This document shows positions 1 through 8,423 of a stretch of 64,000 nt of DNA, in pieces. Below the pieces are notes generated by a model. The model was not told the DNA's origin. It was given only the letters and a program-made list of their open reading frames with translations, and ran no database searches. The translations under genes were made by a program, and so were the position numbers. The stretch covers positions 62,001 to 126,000 of the forward strand of contig JBAYGT010000001.1 in the NCBI GenBank assembly GCA_041666525.1, written 5' to 3'. Every line of letters begins with the position of its first letter. The stretch's first letter is position 1. The stretch comes from JBAXTZ01 sp041666525 (lineage in GTDB: Bacteria; Bacillota; Negativicutes; JBAXTZ01).

Positions 1-1017
1 CAGTGCAATATCATCGGCAAGATTGGTAATCCGGCTGACTTTCACACCGCTCGCCGGTTGCAATTCAAATCGTGTCACAGTCGGACCATTAGAAATATGT
101 ACCACGCGTGCTTCGACACCAAAACTAAGTAAAGTATCTTCCAGCAAGCGTGCGGCCTCTGTCAGACTATCCTTGCTTTTGACTTTCACGCGTTGTTGAG
201 CATTTAGCAATGAAATTTGGGGTATTTTATAGGGTGATGACGAGGATTCTGATTGAGAAATCTCCAGCGAAAGTTGCGTTTTTTTCTTTGGCAAGCGTTT
301 CTTTGTCTCTTCTTTTTCTTCGTCTGCGTCAACGGAAAACGGCAACTGATCTTGAATTAATATCGTAGAATCCGAAAATACCTCTGGAGCGTGTTTTTCG
401 ACATCAAAAATTGCACGCAATGGTTTGCGTCCGGTTATTTGTGTTTCATTATCCTTACGCAATTTTGTTGATTGGTGACTTGTCTCTCTGAACAAGTCGA
501 CAGTTTTACTTAACTTCTTTTGATTTTTTATCACCGAGTCAGTCAACGACCAAGTCGTAGCCAGCATCACCGCGGCTAAATCAAAACAAGCCAATAAAAC
601 ATTGCTGCCAGCCACTCCAAGCAATTTCCGCAACCCCAGCACTATCACACCCGACAAAACTCCGCCATATTTAAAAGCACTGTCTGAAAAATTATTCGGC
701 AACAACTCTTGTCCCTCTGGCGTCATCAATCCATGATATAACGCCAGACTCAAAACGACTACTGAAACAATCGCCCAGAATTTCACAGTAAAGCGGATCG
801 CCTTGCGAACAGCCATATAACGGATACCAATTGCAAAAATCAAAATCGGAAATAAATAACTGCCAATACCAATGCCATACAACAGTACTTTGCGAAAAAA
901 AGTTCCTACCGGACCAGTGTTAATCGGCAATAACGTCATGAACAAAAATATGCTCATACCGGCAAATAATATTCCAATTGTTTCATACTTGACTTTTTCA
1001 GGAATAGATTTAAACAT
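1..1017 (-). CDS. ftsK: FtsK/SpoIIIE DNA translocase, 5' part (runs off the left edge)
   Basis: The reverse strand reads open from an ATG at 1017 to base 1 (339 codons), so the C-terminal motor is outside the window. The N-terminus has four hydrophobic segments (about residues 13-33, 45-65, 75-90 and 110-150). A charged, proline- and lysine-rich linker follows. Then comes the family signature at the start of the motor alpha domain: a YKIPQISLL stretch and GPTVTRFELQPASGVKVSRI near the end. FtsK anchors at the division septum and pumps chromosome ends and dimers apart. A GAGG ribosome site lies 6 bases before the ATG. The layout is typical of the Firmicutes form with a short linker. Identification is firm from the motor motif. 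Confidence 0.9.
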   Translation of the reverse strand, partial: MFKSIPEKVKYETIGILFAGMSIFLFMTLLPINTGPVGTFFRKVLLYGIGIGSYLFPILIFAIGIRYMAVRKAIRFTVKFWAIVSVVVLSLALYHGLMTPEGQELLPNNFSDSAFKYGGVLSGVIVLGLRKLLGVAGSNVLLACFDLAAVMLATTWSLTDSVIKNQKKLSKTVDLFRETSHQSTKLRKDNETQITGRKPLRAIFDVEKHAPEVFSDSTILIQDQLPFSVDADEEKEETKKRLPKKKTQLSLEISQSESSSSPYKIPQISLLNAQQRVKVKSKDSLTEAARLLEDTLLSFGVEARVVHISNGPTVTRFELQPASGVKVSRITNLADDIAL

Positions 1018-1044
1018 TTAAACCTCTTCGTAATACTTGACGCT

Positions 1045-1074
1045 ATTATATCAAAAACAAACCGCCTGCGCAAA
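1045..1074 (-). promoter_or_regulatory. Possible ftsK promoter overlapping the kor terminator
   Basis: A perfect TATAAT lies at 1045-1050 on the minus strand, about 28 bases before the ftsK ATG. The best -35 candidate at 17-bp spacing is a weak TTGCGC inside the terminator stem. The -10 is convincing; the -35 is not. Confidence 0.4.
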
Positions 1075-1085
1075 AACGCAGACGG
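1052..1085 (-). terminator. Intrinsic terminator of the kor operon
   Basis: On the minus strand a 9-bp stem (CCGTCTGCG / CGCAGGCGG, one G-U pair) closes a short T-rich loop and is followed by TTTGTTTTT. It starts about a dozen bases after the korC stop and separates kor from ftsK. Confidence 0.85.
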
Positions 1086-1096
1086 TGAATGCTGTT

Positions 1097-1621
1097 TTAA
1101 CCTACCAACGCTATGCCGGCTTCAACTGCCGCACGGTTTTTCTCTTCAGTGCCCTTTGGCACCCGTGACAGCACTGCTTGCAACAACGCTTCTTTTGAAA
1201 CAATGCCAGTGTATTGCATAAGTGCACCTAGCGCCACAACCGATGCAAATATCGCATTGCCAAACTGCTCAATTGCAGTTTTAGTTATCGGTATTACTAA
1301 TACCGGATTTTCCGTTTCAGGAATACGATTTACAAACATTTCATCCGCAATCAGCGTTCCCCCGTCTTTAAGTATCCCAAAATACTTATCACAGGCGTCT
1401 TGACTAAGCGCTAATAAAATATCTGCTTCAGTCACTTTTGGATAGTCAATAACTGTATCGTCAATGATTACTTCGGCTTTACTGGCCCCGCCGCGCGCTT
1501 CCGGTCCGTAGGATTGCGACTGAATCGCGTATTTACCATCAAAAATTGCTGCTTCGGCCAAGATAATTCCCGCCATTATTAACCCCTGACCACCGGTACC
1601 GCCCAAACCTATCTGTAACAT
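1097..1621 (-). CDS. korC: 2-oxoacid:ferredoxin oxidoreductase, gamma subunit
   Basis: A 174-residue protein that starts with the gamma-subunit motif IGLGGTGGQG and continues with SQSYGPEARGGASKAEVII, both diagnostic of the POR/KOR gamma domain. The complex uses coenzyme A and ferredoxin to decarboxylate a 2-oxoacid reversibly. In anaerobes it supplies succinyl-CoA or fixes CO2. The ATG overlaps the korB stop by one base (TAATG) and has an AAAGGAGG site, so translation is probably coupled. It is the last gene of a D-A-B-C operon, the order usual for 2-oxoglutarate enzymes. Specificity for 2-oxoglutarate over branched-chain oxoacids is inferred from the operon form only. Confidence 0.88.
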   Translation of the reverse strand: MLQIGLGGTGGQGLIMAGIILAEAAIFDGKYAIQSQSYGPEARGGASKAEVIIDDTVIDYPKVTEADILLALSQDACDKYFGILKDGGTLIADEMFVNRIPETENPVLVIPITKTAIEQFGNAIFASVVALGALMQYTGIVSKEALLQAVLSRVPKGTEEKNRAAVEAGIALVG

Positions 1622-2439
1622 TATTTTCCTCCTTTGCCGGAAGCCAAATCAATTATTTTTTGATATTCGGCAGTGTATTCCGGAGCAGGATCATTAAATA
1701 ATTCACCGATTAGAAACTTGCCTTGAAGCTGTTCAGGTGTCATTTTTTCAGCAGCATTAACCATAACCGCTTTATCACGTTGGCCTTCCAGCATTTTCGA
1801 TGCCGATCCGAGTTTGTTCTTGCGGCCGTAGTAAATCGGGCACTGCGAAATCACTTCAACAACAGAGAATCCTTTGTTTTCAATACCTTTGGCAATCAAA
1901 TCCGTTGCCAAAACCGTGTGGAAAGCTGTAGCCCGCGCTACATAAGAAGATCCAGACGCTATTGCCAACTTAGCGATATCGAAATCACGTTCGATATTAC
2001 CGTAAGGCGCAGTAGTCGCCTTGGCTCCAGTCGGAGTGGTCGGCGAATATTGTCCACCGGTCATTCCATAAATATTATTATTGATAACAACCACCGTCAA
2101 ATCAATGTTTCGGCGCGCCGCATGAATAAAATGATTTCCCCCTATTGCAGTTCCATCGCCATCACCCATAACCACGATTACGTTCAATTCGGGATTGGCC
2201 AACTTTATCCCGGTCGCAAAAGTCAACGCCCGCCCGTGCGCAGTATGCACGGTGTTGAAATTCATATAACCGACCATGCGAGATGAACAGCCAATTCCCG
2301 AAACAATTACTGTTTTTAGCGGATCAAGCGCTTTTTTGTCGATCGCCCGGCAAATAGCGGCGGCAATAATACCATTGCCGCACCCCGGACACCAAATATG
2401 TGGTAACGCTGTTCTGCGTAAATATTTTTCCAAATCCAT
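1621..2439 (-). CDS. korB: 2-oxoacid:ferredoxin oxidoreductase, beta subunit (TPP-binding)
   Basis: 272 residues. The N-terminal WCPGCGNGI motif and the thiamine-pyrophosphate/Mg site (GDGDGTAIGGNHFIHAARRN followed by NNNIYGMTGGQ) are classic for the beta subunit of 2-oxoglutarate synthase-type enzymes. This subunit carries the TPP cofactor and contacts ferredoxin. The start has a GGAGG site 4-5 bases upstream that also contains the korA stop (AGG TAG), so the genes are tightly coupled. The length is normal for a separate KorB. Confidence 0.92.
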   Translation of the reverse strand: MDLEKYLRRTALPHIWCPGCGNGIIAAAICRAIDKKALDPLKTVIVSGIGCSSRMVGYMNFNTVHTAHGRALTFATGIKLANPELNVIVVMGDGDGTAIGGNHFIHAARRNIDLTVVVINNNIYGMTGGQYSPTTPTGAKATTAPYGNIERDFDIAKLAIASGSSYVARATAFHTVLATDLIAKGIENKGFSVVEVISQCPIYYGRKNKLGSASKMLEGQRDKAVMVNAAEKMTPEQLQGKFLIGELFNDPAPEYTAEYQKIIDLASGKGGK

Positions 2440-2441
2440 CG

Positions 2442-3575
2442 CTACCTCCGGGCTACAGCTTTGAGCTGCACCAATATTCGTTCCGGCGACATGATTTCGC
2501 CATCAAAACGGTTGATTGGGAATACCTTTGATTCACCACAAGTTTTAATTACTTCACCAACCAGCTGCCCATAATTCAATTCCGGAACAATAACTTTCTT
2601 GGCAAACCGCGTGCAACGCTCCAGTACTTGATACGGGAACGGCCAGATTGTAATAAGTTTAAGAAGACCAACATTAATACCAAGCTTTCGTGCGCTCTTA
2701 ACCGCCGAAATTGCCGAACGCGCCGTACCACCATAAGCAACAACGACATATTCCGCATCCTCAGTAAAATATTCTTCGTACAAAGTTATTTCATCATGGC
2801 TGCGTGAAATTTTCTCGTGCAACCGTGCTAACAACTTACGCGCGACTTCCGGCGACTCGCTCGGCAGGCCATTTTGACCATGCGACAAACCGGTAACATG
2901 ATAACGATAACCCGCGCCGAACGGCGGCATCGGCGGAACTTCGTCTTCATCCGGTTGATACGGCATGAACCGATCCTCTGGCACTATTGGTTGTTTACGG
3001 TAAACCGAAACGATCTCATGCTGCTCCGGCAATTCTACCCGCTCACGCATGTGTCCGATAATCTCATCCAACAACAGAATTATTGGCATCCGGAATTTTT
3101 CTGCGAAATCAAAAGCTTTCAAAGTAACGTTAAAACATTCTTCAACCGAGGCCGGTGACAAAGCAATAACGCCATGGTCGCCATGCGTTCCCCAACGCGC
3201 CTGCATAACATCGCCTTGCGCCGGCGATGTCGGCCGACCGGTGCTTGGACCAAACCGTTGAACATTGGCGATAACCGAGGGTATTTCCGCCATAGCTGCA
3301 TAGCCGATCAATTCTTGCATAAGTGAAAACCCCGGACCGGAAGTAGCCGTCAGCACTTTCTTACCAGCCAGCGATGCGCCCAAAATAGAACCCATACTGG
3401 CTATTTCATCTTCCATTTGAATAAACTTGCCGCCAACTAGCGGTAATTGCTCAGCCATAAATTCAGCAATTTCGGTGCTGGGCGTTATCGGATAACCGCC
3501 AAAAAACCGGCATCCGGCAGCAATTGCAGCTTCGGCAACTGCTTGATTTCCTTGAACTAATCTGGGTTTTTGCAC
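2442..3575 (-). CDS. korA: 2-oxoacid:ferredoxin oxidoreductase, alpha subunit
   Basis: 377 residues beginning at a GTG with a GAGAGG site. The N-terminal half is the pyrimidine-binding domain with GYPITPSTEIAEFMA and the TATSGPGFSLM motif. The C-terminal half (about 265-377) is the transketolase-C-like domain containing YGGTARSAISAVK. There is no fused gamma domain, which agrees with the separate korC. With KorB, KorC and the small ferredoxin KorD it forms the four-subunit enzyme that exchanges electrons between a 2-oxoacid and ferredoxin in the cytoplasm. Confidence 0.92.
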   Translation of the reverse strand: MQKPRLVQGNQAVAEAAIAAGCRFFGGYPITPSTEIAEFMAEQLPLVGGKFIQMEDEIASMGSILGASLAGKKVLTATSGPGFSLMQELIGYAAMAEIPSVIANVQRFGPSTGRPTSPAQGDVMQARWGTHGDHGVIALSPASVEECFNVTLKAFDFAEKFRMPIILLLDEIIGHMRERVELPEQHEIVSVYRKQPIVPEDRFMPYQPDEDEVPPMPPFGAGYRYHVTGLSHGQNGLPSESPEVARKLLARLHEKISRSHDEITLYEEYFTEDAEYVVVAYGGTARSAISAVKSARKLGINVGLLKLITIWPFPYQVLERCTRFAKKVIVPELNYGQLVGEVIKTCGESKVFPINRFDGEIMSPERILVQLKAVARR

Positions 3576-3585
3576 AATTCACCTC

Positions 3586-3774
3586 TCAAGCGTTAACTTT
3601 TATAGCAAAGTCCGGGCAACGTAACTCACACTGTTTACATTTAATACATTTTTCCTGATCAATTACATCCGGTTTTCCCAGCTCGTCAGCTACGAGGATT
3701 TTTTGGGGACAAAAATGAATACATATCCCGCAACCCTTGCAAAAACGCTTGTTGACGATAACAACAGAATCCAT
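3586..3774 (-). CDS. korD: 2-oxoacid:ferredoxin oxidoreductase, delta (2[4Fe-4S]) subunit
   Basis: A small iron-sulfur protein with two complete CxxCxxCxxxCP clusters (CKGCGICIHFCP and CIKCKQCELRCP). It passes electrons between the catalytic subunits and ferredoxin. The ATG at 3774 is preferred over one 15 bases upstream because GGAGG lies 4-5 bases before it; the protein is then 62 residues. It is the first gene of the operon, with 10 bases between its stop and the korA GTG. Confidence 0.92.
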   Translation of the reverse strand: MDSVVIVNKRFCKGCGICIHFCPQKILVADELGKPDVIDQEKCIKCKQCELRCPDFAIKVNA

Positions 3775-3796
3775 ACAACCTCCGTACAAATATTAT

Positions 3797-3824
3797 ATAA
3801 TATACTTTCGACGAAAATAGTAAA
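3797..3824 (-). promoter_or_regulatory. Probable kor operon promoter
   Basis: On the minus strand TTTACT (3819-3824), a 16-bp spacer and TATTAT (3797-3802) precede korD by about 25 bases. The region 3791-3804 is very A+T-rich and offers alternative -10 boxes. No terminator is seen between the epimerase gene and this site. Confidence 0.45.
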
Positions 3825-3842
3825 TTCCCTGCAAGAATTTAT

Positions 3843-4757
3843 CTACTTTACCAAATATTCATAAGTTGCCTGCAAACTGGCGGTTAAATCATGTTGTGGT
3901 TTCCATGCCAATGTAGCTACCGCCAGCGAATTGTCCAGCCTGGAACGGTAGATGTCACCGTCGCGCTTCGGCAGATAATTCACGGACAATTTTTTTCCTG
4001 CCGCTTGCTCAAACGCTGCAATCAATTCGTTCACCGACAGCTCACTATTATTGCTGATGTTCATAACTTTATTTGCAGCAGTTGCAGTAACTGCTGCAAA
4101 ATTGGCATTAGCGACGTCTTTTACGTAGATGAAATCGCGGGTCTGCGTGCCATCGCCAAAGACTGACAGTTCGCGGTTTTGAGCAATCAGCCGCGCGAAA
4201 ATGCTGACTACCCCGCCTTCACCGCCGTCGCCCTGACGCTCACCGAAGACATTAGAATAGCGCAAGGCAAAATATTCCAAGCCAAATAGCTTGGAGTACA
4301 GTGCTAAATATTTTTCAATGGTATATTTGGACAGTCCGTAAAATGATTGCGGATTAGCAATTGCATCTTCACGCACTGGCAAAGTACCAACATCACCATA
4401 CACTGCGGCTGACGAGGCAAAAACAACCCTTTTCGTACCGGAAGTTCTCGCCGCCTCCAATATATTTATCGTTCCCAACATATTAACATCGGCGTCATAA
4501 TACGGATTTTCAACCGACACATTGACCATCGTCTGCGCAGCTAGATGAATTACTGCATCAAATTTTTCAGATTTAAACAACTGTTTAACCTTGTCCGACC
4601 GAACATCGCACTCCACAAATTTTGCAGCAACGGAAAGATTTTCACGCAAGCCGCTATGCAAATTATCCATAACAACTACGTCAATTCTTTCACCTAATAA
4701 TTTTTCAACAACATGCGAACCAATAAATCCTGCGCCACCGGTAACTAATACTTTCAT
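3843..4757 (-). CDS. NAD-dependent nucleotide-sugar epimerase (GalE-like)
   Basis: 304-residue extended short-chain dehydrogenase. It has the Rossmann motif TGGAGFIGS (residues 6-14), an HLAAQ motif, Ser116 in FASSAAVYG and the catalytic pair Tyr140/Lys144 in YGLSK. These residues fit UDP-glucose/UDP-GlcNAc 4-epimerases, which invert C4 through a keto intermediate. The substrate cannot be assigned. It follows the YdjC deacetylase by 9 bases, the two forming a short carbohydrate operon beside kor. The start has GAGGA 6 bases upstream. Confidence 0.82.
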   Translation of the reverse strand: MKVLVTGGAGFIGSHVVEKLLGERIDVVVMDNLHSGLRENLSVAAKFVECDVRSDKVKQLFKSEKFDAVIHLAAQTMVNVSVENPYYDADVNMLGTINILEAARTSGTKRVVFASSAAVYGDVGTLPVREDAIANPQSFYGLSKYTIEKYLALYSKLFGLEYFALRYSNVFGERQGDGGEGGVVSIFARLIAQNRELSVFGDGTQTRDFIYVKDVANANFAAVTATAANKVMNISNNSELSVNELIAAFEQAAGKKLSVNYLPKRDGDIYRSRLDNSLAVATLAWKPQHDLTASLQATYEYLVK

Positions 4758-4766
4758 GTCAAATCC

Positions 4767-5609
4767 TCACATAGTACGATAATTTGTTAATTGAACGGAA
4801 CTTTCAGTAATCAGTGCTTTTACCGACGGATCACACAGCGAATGATATTCTTGTTGCCAATCATAATTCCACTGATAAACATTTTGCATCGACTCATTCT
4901 CCAACGCCGGATGAATCATTATTTCGCTGATTCCAGCCGGTAACTGAGAAATAATCCGCTTCAGCCGTCGGCTATTAAGCGCTCCACCATAAAGCATTCC
5001 AAAAAAACTGTCGGTACACCGCAAACCGCTGCCGATATATGTCGGCAACGAAAGCCAGGTAATTGCAGTCAAACCATTTCGCGCAACATGCCGCGCCAAA
5101 CTAACATCCGAATCCCAAAAAAGTATTGACTCGCGTGGCAGTCGCACGGCATCAATTTTATACTCTTTTGCCAAACGATTTACCATGCCGGCAATTTTTG
5201 GAAAAATATGTAAGTGTTGATGGCTATCAATATGTGTGGGCGTTAAATTACTGTCCAAAACTTTTTCAATTTGCGCACGGGCCTCAGTCTCGATATCGAT
5301 TAACTTTATTTTTCCAACGACGAAATTTTTCAAAAAATCAATATAATTCTCATAAAACCGACTATCTACTTCAACCAATGAAGGAATTTTTGAACAACAC
5401 GATACTGGTTGCTCGGCTACGAACGTCAGATGCACGCCCACACCTAACCCGGGATTTTGTTCAGCAACATCCACTGCATGTTCATAACTCTTTCCACAAG
5501 AAATAATTGTTGTACTGGTCAACACTCCGTTTCTAAAAGCTGATTCAACTGCTTCGTTCACTGTAACATCAATACCAAAATCATCCGCATTAATCACCAA
5601 TTTTTTCAT
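4767..5609 (-). CDS. YdjC/ChbG-type carbohydrate deacetylase
   Basis: 280 residues. The metal-binding and catalytic motifs of the YdjC family are present: NADDFG (Asp9-Asp10), the ligand region VGVHLT around His60, and THIDSHQHLHIFP with His126, Asp128, His130 and His132. Family members remove N-acetyl groups from small sugars or lipid-linked sugars (ChbG on chitobiose, HpnK on hopanoid intermediates). The natural substrate here is unknown. It is transcribed with the downstream epimerase, with only 9 bases between them, and divergently from tmcAL. Confidence 0.8.
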   Translation of the reverse strand: MKKLVINADDFGIDVTVNEAVESAFRNGVLTSTTIISCGKSYEHAVDVAEQNPGLGVGVHLTFVAEQPVSCCSKIPSLVEVDSRFYENYIDFLKNFVVGKIKLIDIETEARAQIEKVLDSNLTPTHIDSHQHLHIFPKIAGMVNRLAKEYKIDAVRLPRESILFWDSDVSLARHVARNGLTAITWLSLPTYIGSGLRCTDSFFGMLYGGALNSRRLKRIISQLPAGISEIMIHPALENESMQNVYQWNYDWQQEYHSLCDPSVKALITESSVQLTNYRTM

Positions 5610-5632
5610 TAATACCGCCCATGTTGTATAAT
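5604..5632 (+). promoter_or_regulatory. Possible tmcAL promoter
   Basis: A perfect TATAAT at 5627-5632 lies 44 bases before the tmcAL ATG in the divergent gap. At 17-bp spacing the -35 is a poor TTTCAT, so only the -10 is convincing. Confidence 0.4.
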
Positions 5633-5675
5633 AGCCAATATGCTTCCATTAAGAAGAGTTTTCGAGGTGAAACCC

Positions 5676-6947
5676 ATGTCCACTTTTTCCAATGCAACCG
5701 GCATCATTGCCGAATATAATCCGTTTCACAACGGGCACAAATATCACATTAACAAAACGCGCGAGTTGTTTGGTACTCCGGTCGTCGCAGTAATGAGCGG
5801 TAATTTCGTTCAACGCGGTGAACCGGCGCTGTTTGACAAACAGCTTCGCGCGAAATCAGCCGTGCAAAACGGTGTCGATTTAGTGCTGGAATTGCCGACA
5901 GTTTTTGCTACTTGCAGCGCCGAGCACTTTGCGGCGGGCGCCGTACGGCTACTGGATAGTTTAGGAATAGTCAGCGACATCTGCTGTGGCGCCGAAAGCG
6001 ACCAATTGCTAAACTCCGCAATGATTGCCGATTCTATTAATCTCCACTCGTTAAAAACTGCTATGAAATCCGGCATAAGCTACGCTAACGCAATGGTAGA
6101 AATTGCACCAGCGCCGAAGAAACTCACACCTAATAACATTCTGGCTATTGAATACCAACGGGCAATCAGAAAATTTAAATGCAATCTTAAATTGTATACT
6201 ATTAAACGCATCGCCAACTACTATCACGAAAAAACAACAACCGGGCAAATATCATCGGCTACAGCCATTCGCGCCATTTTTAACGATTCAACATTGAAAA
6301 CTACAGATTGGAAACAGCAAATACCCGCAAACAGCGTTAATGAAATTGAACAGTATCTGGTAGCACACAAATTATGCCGATTAGAAGATTTTTGGGAAAT
6401 AGTCAGTTATCGGCTACGTACCTTTACAGCGTTGGAAATAGCTGAGCGTTTTGAAATAAGTGAAGGATTAGAAAATCGATTTACCAAATGTGTCAACAAC
6501 AGCAGTTCAATGACTGAGTTATTGTATAATGTCAAGAGCAAGCGCTATACCTACACCAGATTGCAGAGAATATTAATACACCTGCTATTGGATACCACAC
6601 TTAAAGACTTGCAATCATTTCGCATAACTGGTTCACTATACATTAGGCCGCTAGCCTGGACAACTGTTGGCGAACAATTGCTAAAAGAAATTGCAAACCG
6701 TAGCAGTTTGCCAATTGTTATCCAACCAGCGAAATTTCTAAAAAAAGAATCCCAAAGTCTTGCTGCAACAATGCTCAACTACGACATCGCCGCCACCAAA
6801 ATTCACAGTATTATATCCAATATCGACCCGCTCGGAGATTTTCGTCGCATGCCGATAAAAGTTAACGCCGCAATGCCTGTTCCAGCTGTGCTTGATTACT
6901 TTTTACCGATTCAGACAAATGAGCAATCGAGCCGTTCAAATAATTAA
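5676..6947 (+). CDS. tmcAL: tRNA(Met) cytidine acetate ligase (YlbM family)
   Basis: The protein opens with the nucleotidyltransferase motif GIIAEYNPFHNGH (HNGH at 18-21) and SGNFVQRGEP (41-50), both diagnostic of TmcAL. The enzyme makes N4-acetylcytidine at the wobble base of elongator tRNA-Met from ATP and acetate. The start at 5676 has a GAGGTG site 6 bases upstream; the ATG at 5640 lacks one. The C-terminus runs about 25-30 residues past the usual DFRRMPI-type end. That tail is encoded where the gene overlaps the opposing coiled-coil gene by 86 bp, so a lost stop is possible. Confidence 0.88.
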   Translation: MSTFSNATGIIAEYNPFHNGHKYHINKTRELFGTPVVAVMSGNFVQRGEPALFDKQLRAKSAVQNGVDLVLELPTVFATCSAEHFAAGAVRLLDSLGIVSDICCGAESDQLLNSAMIADSINLHSLKTAMKSGISYANAMVEIAPAPKKLTPNNILAIEYQRAIRKFKCNLKLYTIKRIANYYHEKTTTGQISSATAIRAIFNDSTLKTTDWKQQIPANSVNEIEQYLVAHKLCRLEDFWEIVSYRLRTFTALEIAERFEISEGLENRFTKCVNNSSSMTELLYNVKSKRYTYTRLQRILIHLLLDTTLKDLQSFRITGSLYIRPLAWTTVGEQLLKEIANRSSLPIVIQPAKFLKKESQSLAATMLNYDIAATKIHSIISNIDPLGDFRRMPIKVNAAMPVPAVLDYFLPIQTNEQSSRSNN

Positions 6948-7383
6948 AAATATTGTCGGCATAGGAATTTACCTGCTCGGCAAATTTTTCCGCTTCAACT
7001 TTAGATTGGGCAATAATTTCGTTGGCCCGCTCTTGGGCCTGAATCATGATGTTGTGCTCATCAATTAAGCGTGCATGCTTTTCTTTAGCATGTTCCAGCA
7101 TGGTTTCAGCGTCACGTTTCGCGTATTCCATCAAATTTTCAGCATCAGCATTAGCTTTATTTATAATATCAGCCGCCTCCTGCTGAGCGTTCTCCAAAAG
7201 TCGGTGGCGTTCACTCATTACTTTTTTTGCTTCACGAATGCTCTCCGGGAAATTAGCCTTGATGTTAAGAATAAATTCGTCAATTTTGGTATCATTCAGT
7301 ATGTAAGAATCACTAAACCATAACCTGGATGCATGCTCCAACAGCTTGTCACGCTCGTCCTCCAGAATTTGATTCAATTCCAT
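6862..7383 (-). CDS. Coiled-coil protein (DivIVA / F0 subunit-b-like), function unknown
   Basis: 173 residues, mostly helical. After a short N-terminal segment, residues about 40-140 form a long charged heptad-rich coil with many Ala, Glu and Lys residues (for example EAADIINKANADAENLMEYA). It resembles DivIVA or ATP-synthase b stalks but has no membrane segment. Similar genes are often labelled ATPase in outer-membrane Firmicutes, without functional evidence. The ATG at 7383 is chosen for GGAGG 8 bases upstream. It follows coaD directly, and its 3' end overlaps tmcAL antisense by 86 bp. Confidence 0.55.
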   Translation of the reverse strand: MELNQILEDERDKLLEHASRLWFSDSYILNDTKIDEFILNIKANFPESIREAKKVMSERHRLLENAQQEAADIINKANADAENLMEYAKRDAETMLEHAKEKHARLIDEHNIMIQAQERANEIIAQSKVEAEKFAEQVNSYADNIFNYLNGSIAHLSESVKSNQAQLEQALRR

Positions 7384-7384
7384 G

Positions 7385-7867
7385 CTACTTTCCTCCATTT
7401 AATAAGTCGATTTTTTCGATTACACACTTTGGCGCAAATGCTGATAAATCACCGCCGAAATGCGCTAACTCCTTAATATTACTGGAACTTACGAATGAGT
7501 ATTCATTTGCGGTCATCAAAAACAACGTCTCTAATTGAGGCGTTGTTTTTTTGAGCATCAGCGCCCGTTGAAATTCATATTCAAAATCCGACAATGCCCG
7601 AAGTCCACGTACAATCGCGCAAGCACCAACACTGAAACAATAATCGGTAAGCAAACCGTCAAAACCAGCGACCTCAATATTAGAGATATGCTTCGTCGCA
7701 GCAACCAACATCTCCGTGCGCTCAGTCATTGAAAACCACGGTTGCTTGGATGGATTGTGAAAAACGGCGATATAAAGTTTGTCAAACAGTTTCGCCGAAC
7801 GCTCAAAAATATCCACATGACCATTGGTCACCGGATCAAAACTCCCCGGACATACCGCTATTCGCAT
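7385..7867 (-). CDS. coaD: Phosphopantetheine adenylyltransferase
   Basis: 160 residues after choosing the ATG with AAGGAGG 6-7 bases upstream. CPGSFDPVTNGH carries the T/HxGH nucleotide-binding motif (residues 14-17). GLRALSDFEYEFQRALMLK and the SSSNIKELA segment are typical of bacterial CoaD. The enzyme adenylates 4'-phosphopantetheine in the penultimate step of coenzyme A synthesis. It overlaps the end of rsmD by 32 bp, the usual rsmD-coaD pair. coaX, the first enzyme of the same pathway, is about 54 kb away. Confidence 0.95.
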   Translation of the reverse strand: MRIAVCPGSFDPVTNGHVDIFERSAKLFDKLYIAVFHNPSKQPWFSMTERTEMLVAATKHISNIEVAGFDGLLTDYCFSVGACAIVRGLRALSDFEYEFQRALMLKKTTPQLETLFLMTANEYSFVSSSNIKELAHFGGDLSAFAPKCVIEKIDLLNGGK

Positions 7868-8417
7868 TAACATCCTCCTTGAAAAATGAAATAACCGTCG
7901 AACCATAGCGCCGTGACTGGATTAATTTCATGCCAATTGACTCAACATATTTTTCATCAATATTGTGCTCAACAATCAAAACACCGTCAATAGCCAACAA
8001 TTTGGCGCTTTCTACACAAACAACAATTTTTTTTAGCCAATCACAATTATAGGGCGGATCGCAAAAAATCACATCAAATTTCTCTGTAGCTCGCCCTAAT
8101 AGCATAATAGCTGATAAACAATCATTTTTGATAATTCGAATTCTAGCAACGCTTCTGGTTTTTCCGATATTTTCATTTATTACTGCGATACTTTCAGCGT
8201 GATTGTCCACAAGACAGGCACTGTATGCACCGCGGCTGAGCGCTTCCAATGCCAAATTTCCAGTTCCGGAAAATAAATCTAACACCTTAGCATCGAGTAT
8301 CTTCACGCTCAAAATATTAAACAATGATTCTTTGACTCTGTCCGCAGTCGGCCGCACCCGAGATCCTTTAGTGGTCTTCAAAACCATTCCCTTGTTCATT
8401 CCGGCAACAATCCGCAT
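7836..8417 (-). CDS. rsmD: 16S rRNA (guanine966-N2)-methyltransferase
   Basis: 193 residues. MRIVAGMNKG and RPTADRVKESLFN are the N-terminal hallmarks. DLFSGTGNLALEALSRGA is the SAM-binding loop and CDPPYN is the catalytic motif. RsmD methylates G966 of 16S rRNA in 30S subunits. The ATG at 8417 is used; the in-frame TTG just before it is unlikely. The AGGTGAT ribosome site overlaps the pilO stop, linking rsmD and coaD to the pilus operon transcriptionally. Confidence 0.92.
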   Translation of the reverse strand: MRIVAGMNKGMVLKTTKGSRVRPTADRVKESLFNILSVKILDAKVLDLFSGTGNLALEALSRGAYSACLVDNHAESIAVINENIGKTRSVARIRIIKNDCLSAIMLLGRATEKFDVIFCDPPYNCDWLKKIVVCVESAKLLAIDGVLIVEHNIDEKYVESIGMKLIQSRRYGSTVISFFKEDVNANSGMSGEF

Positions 8418-8423
8418 CAATCA

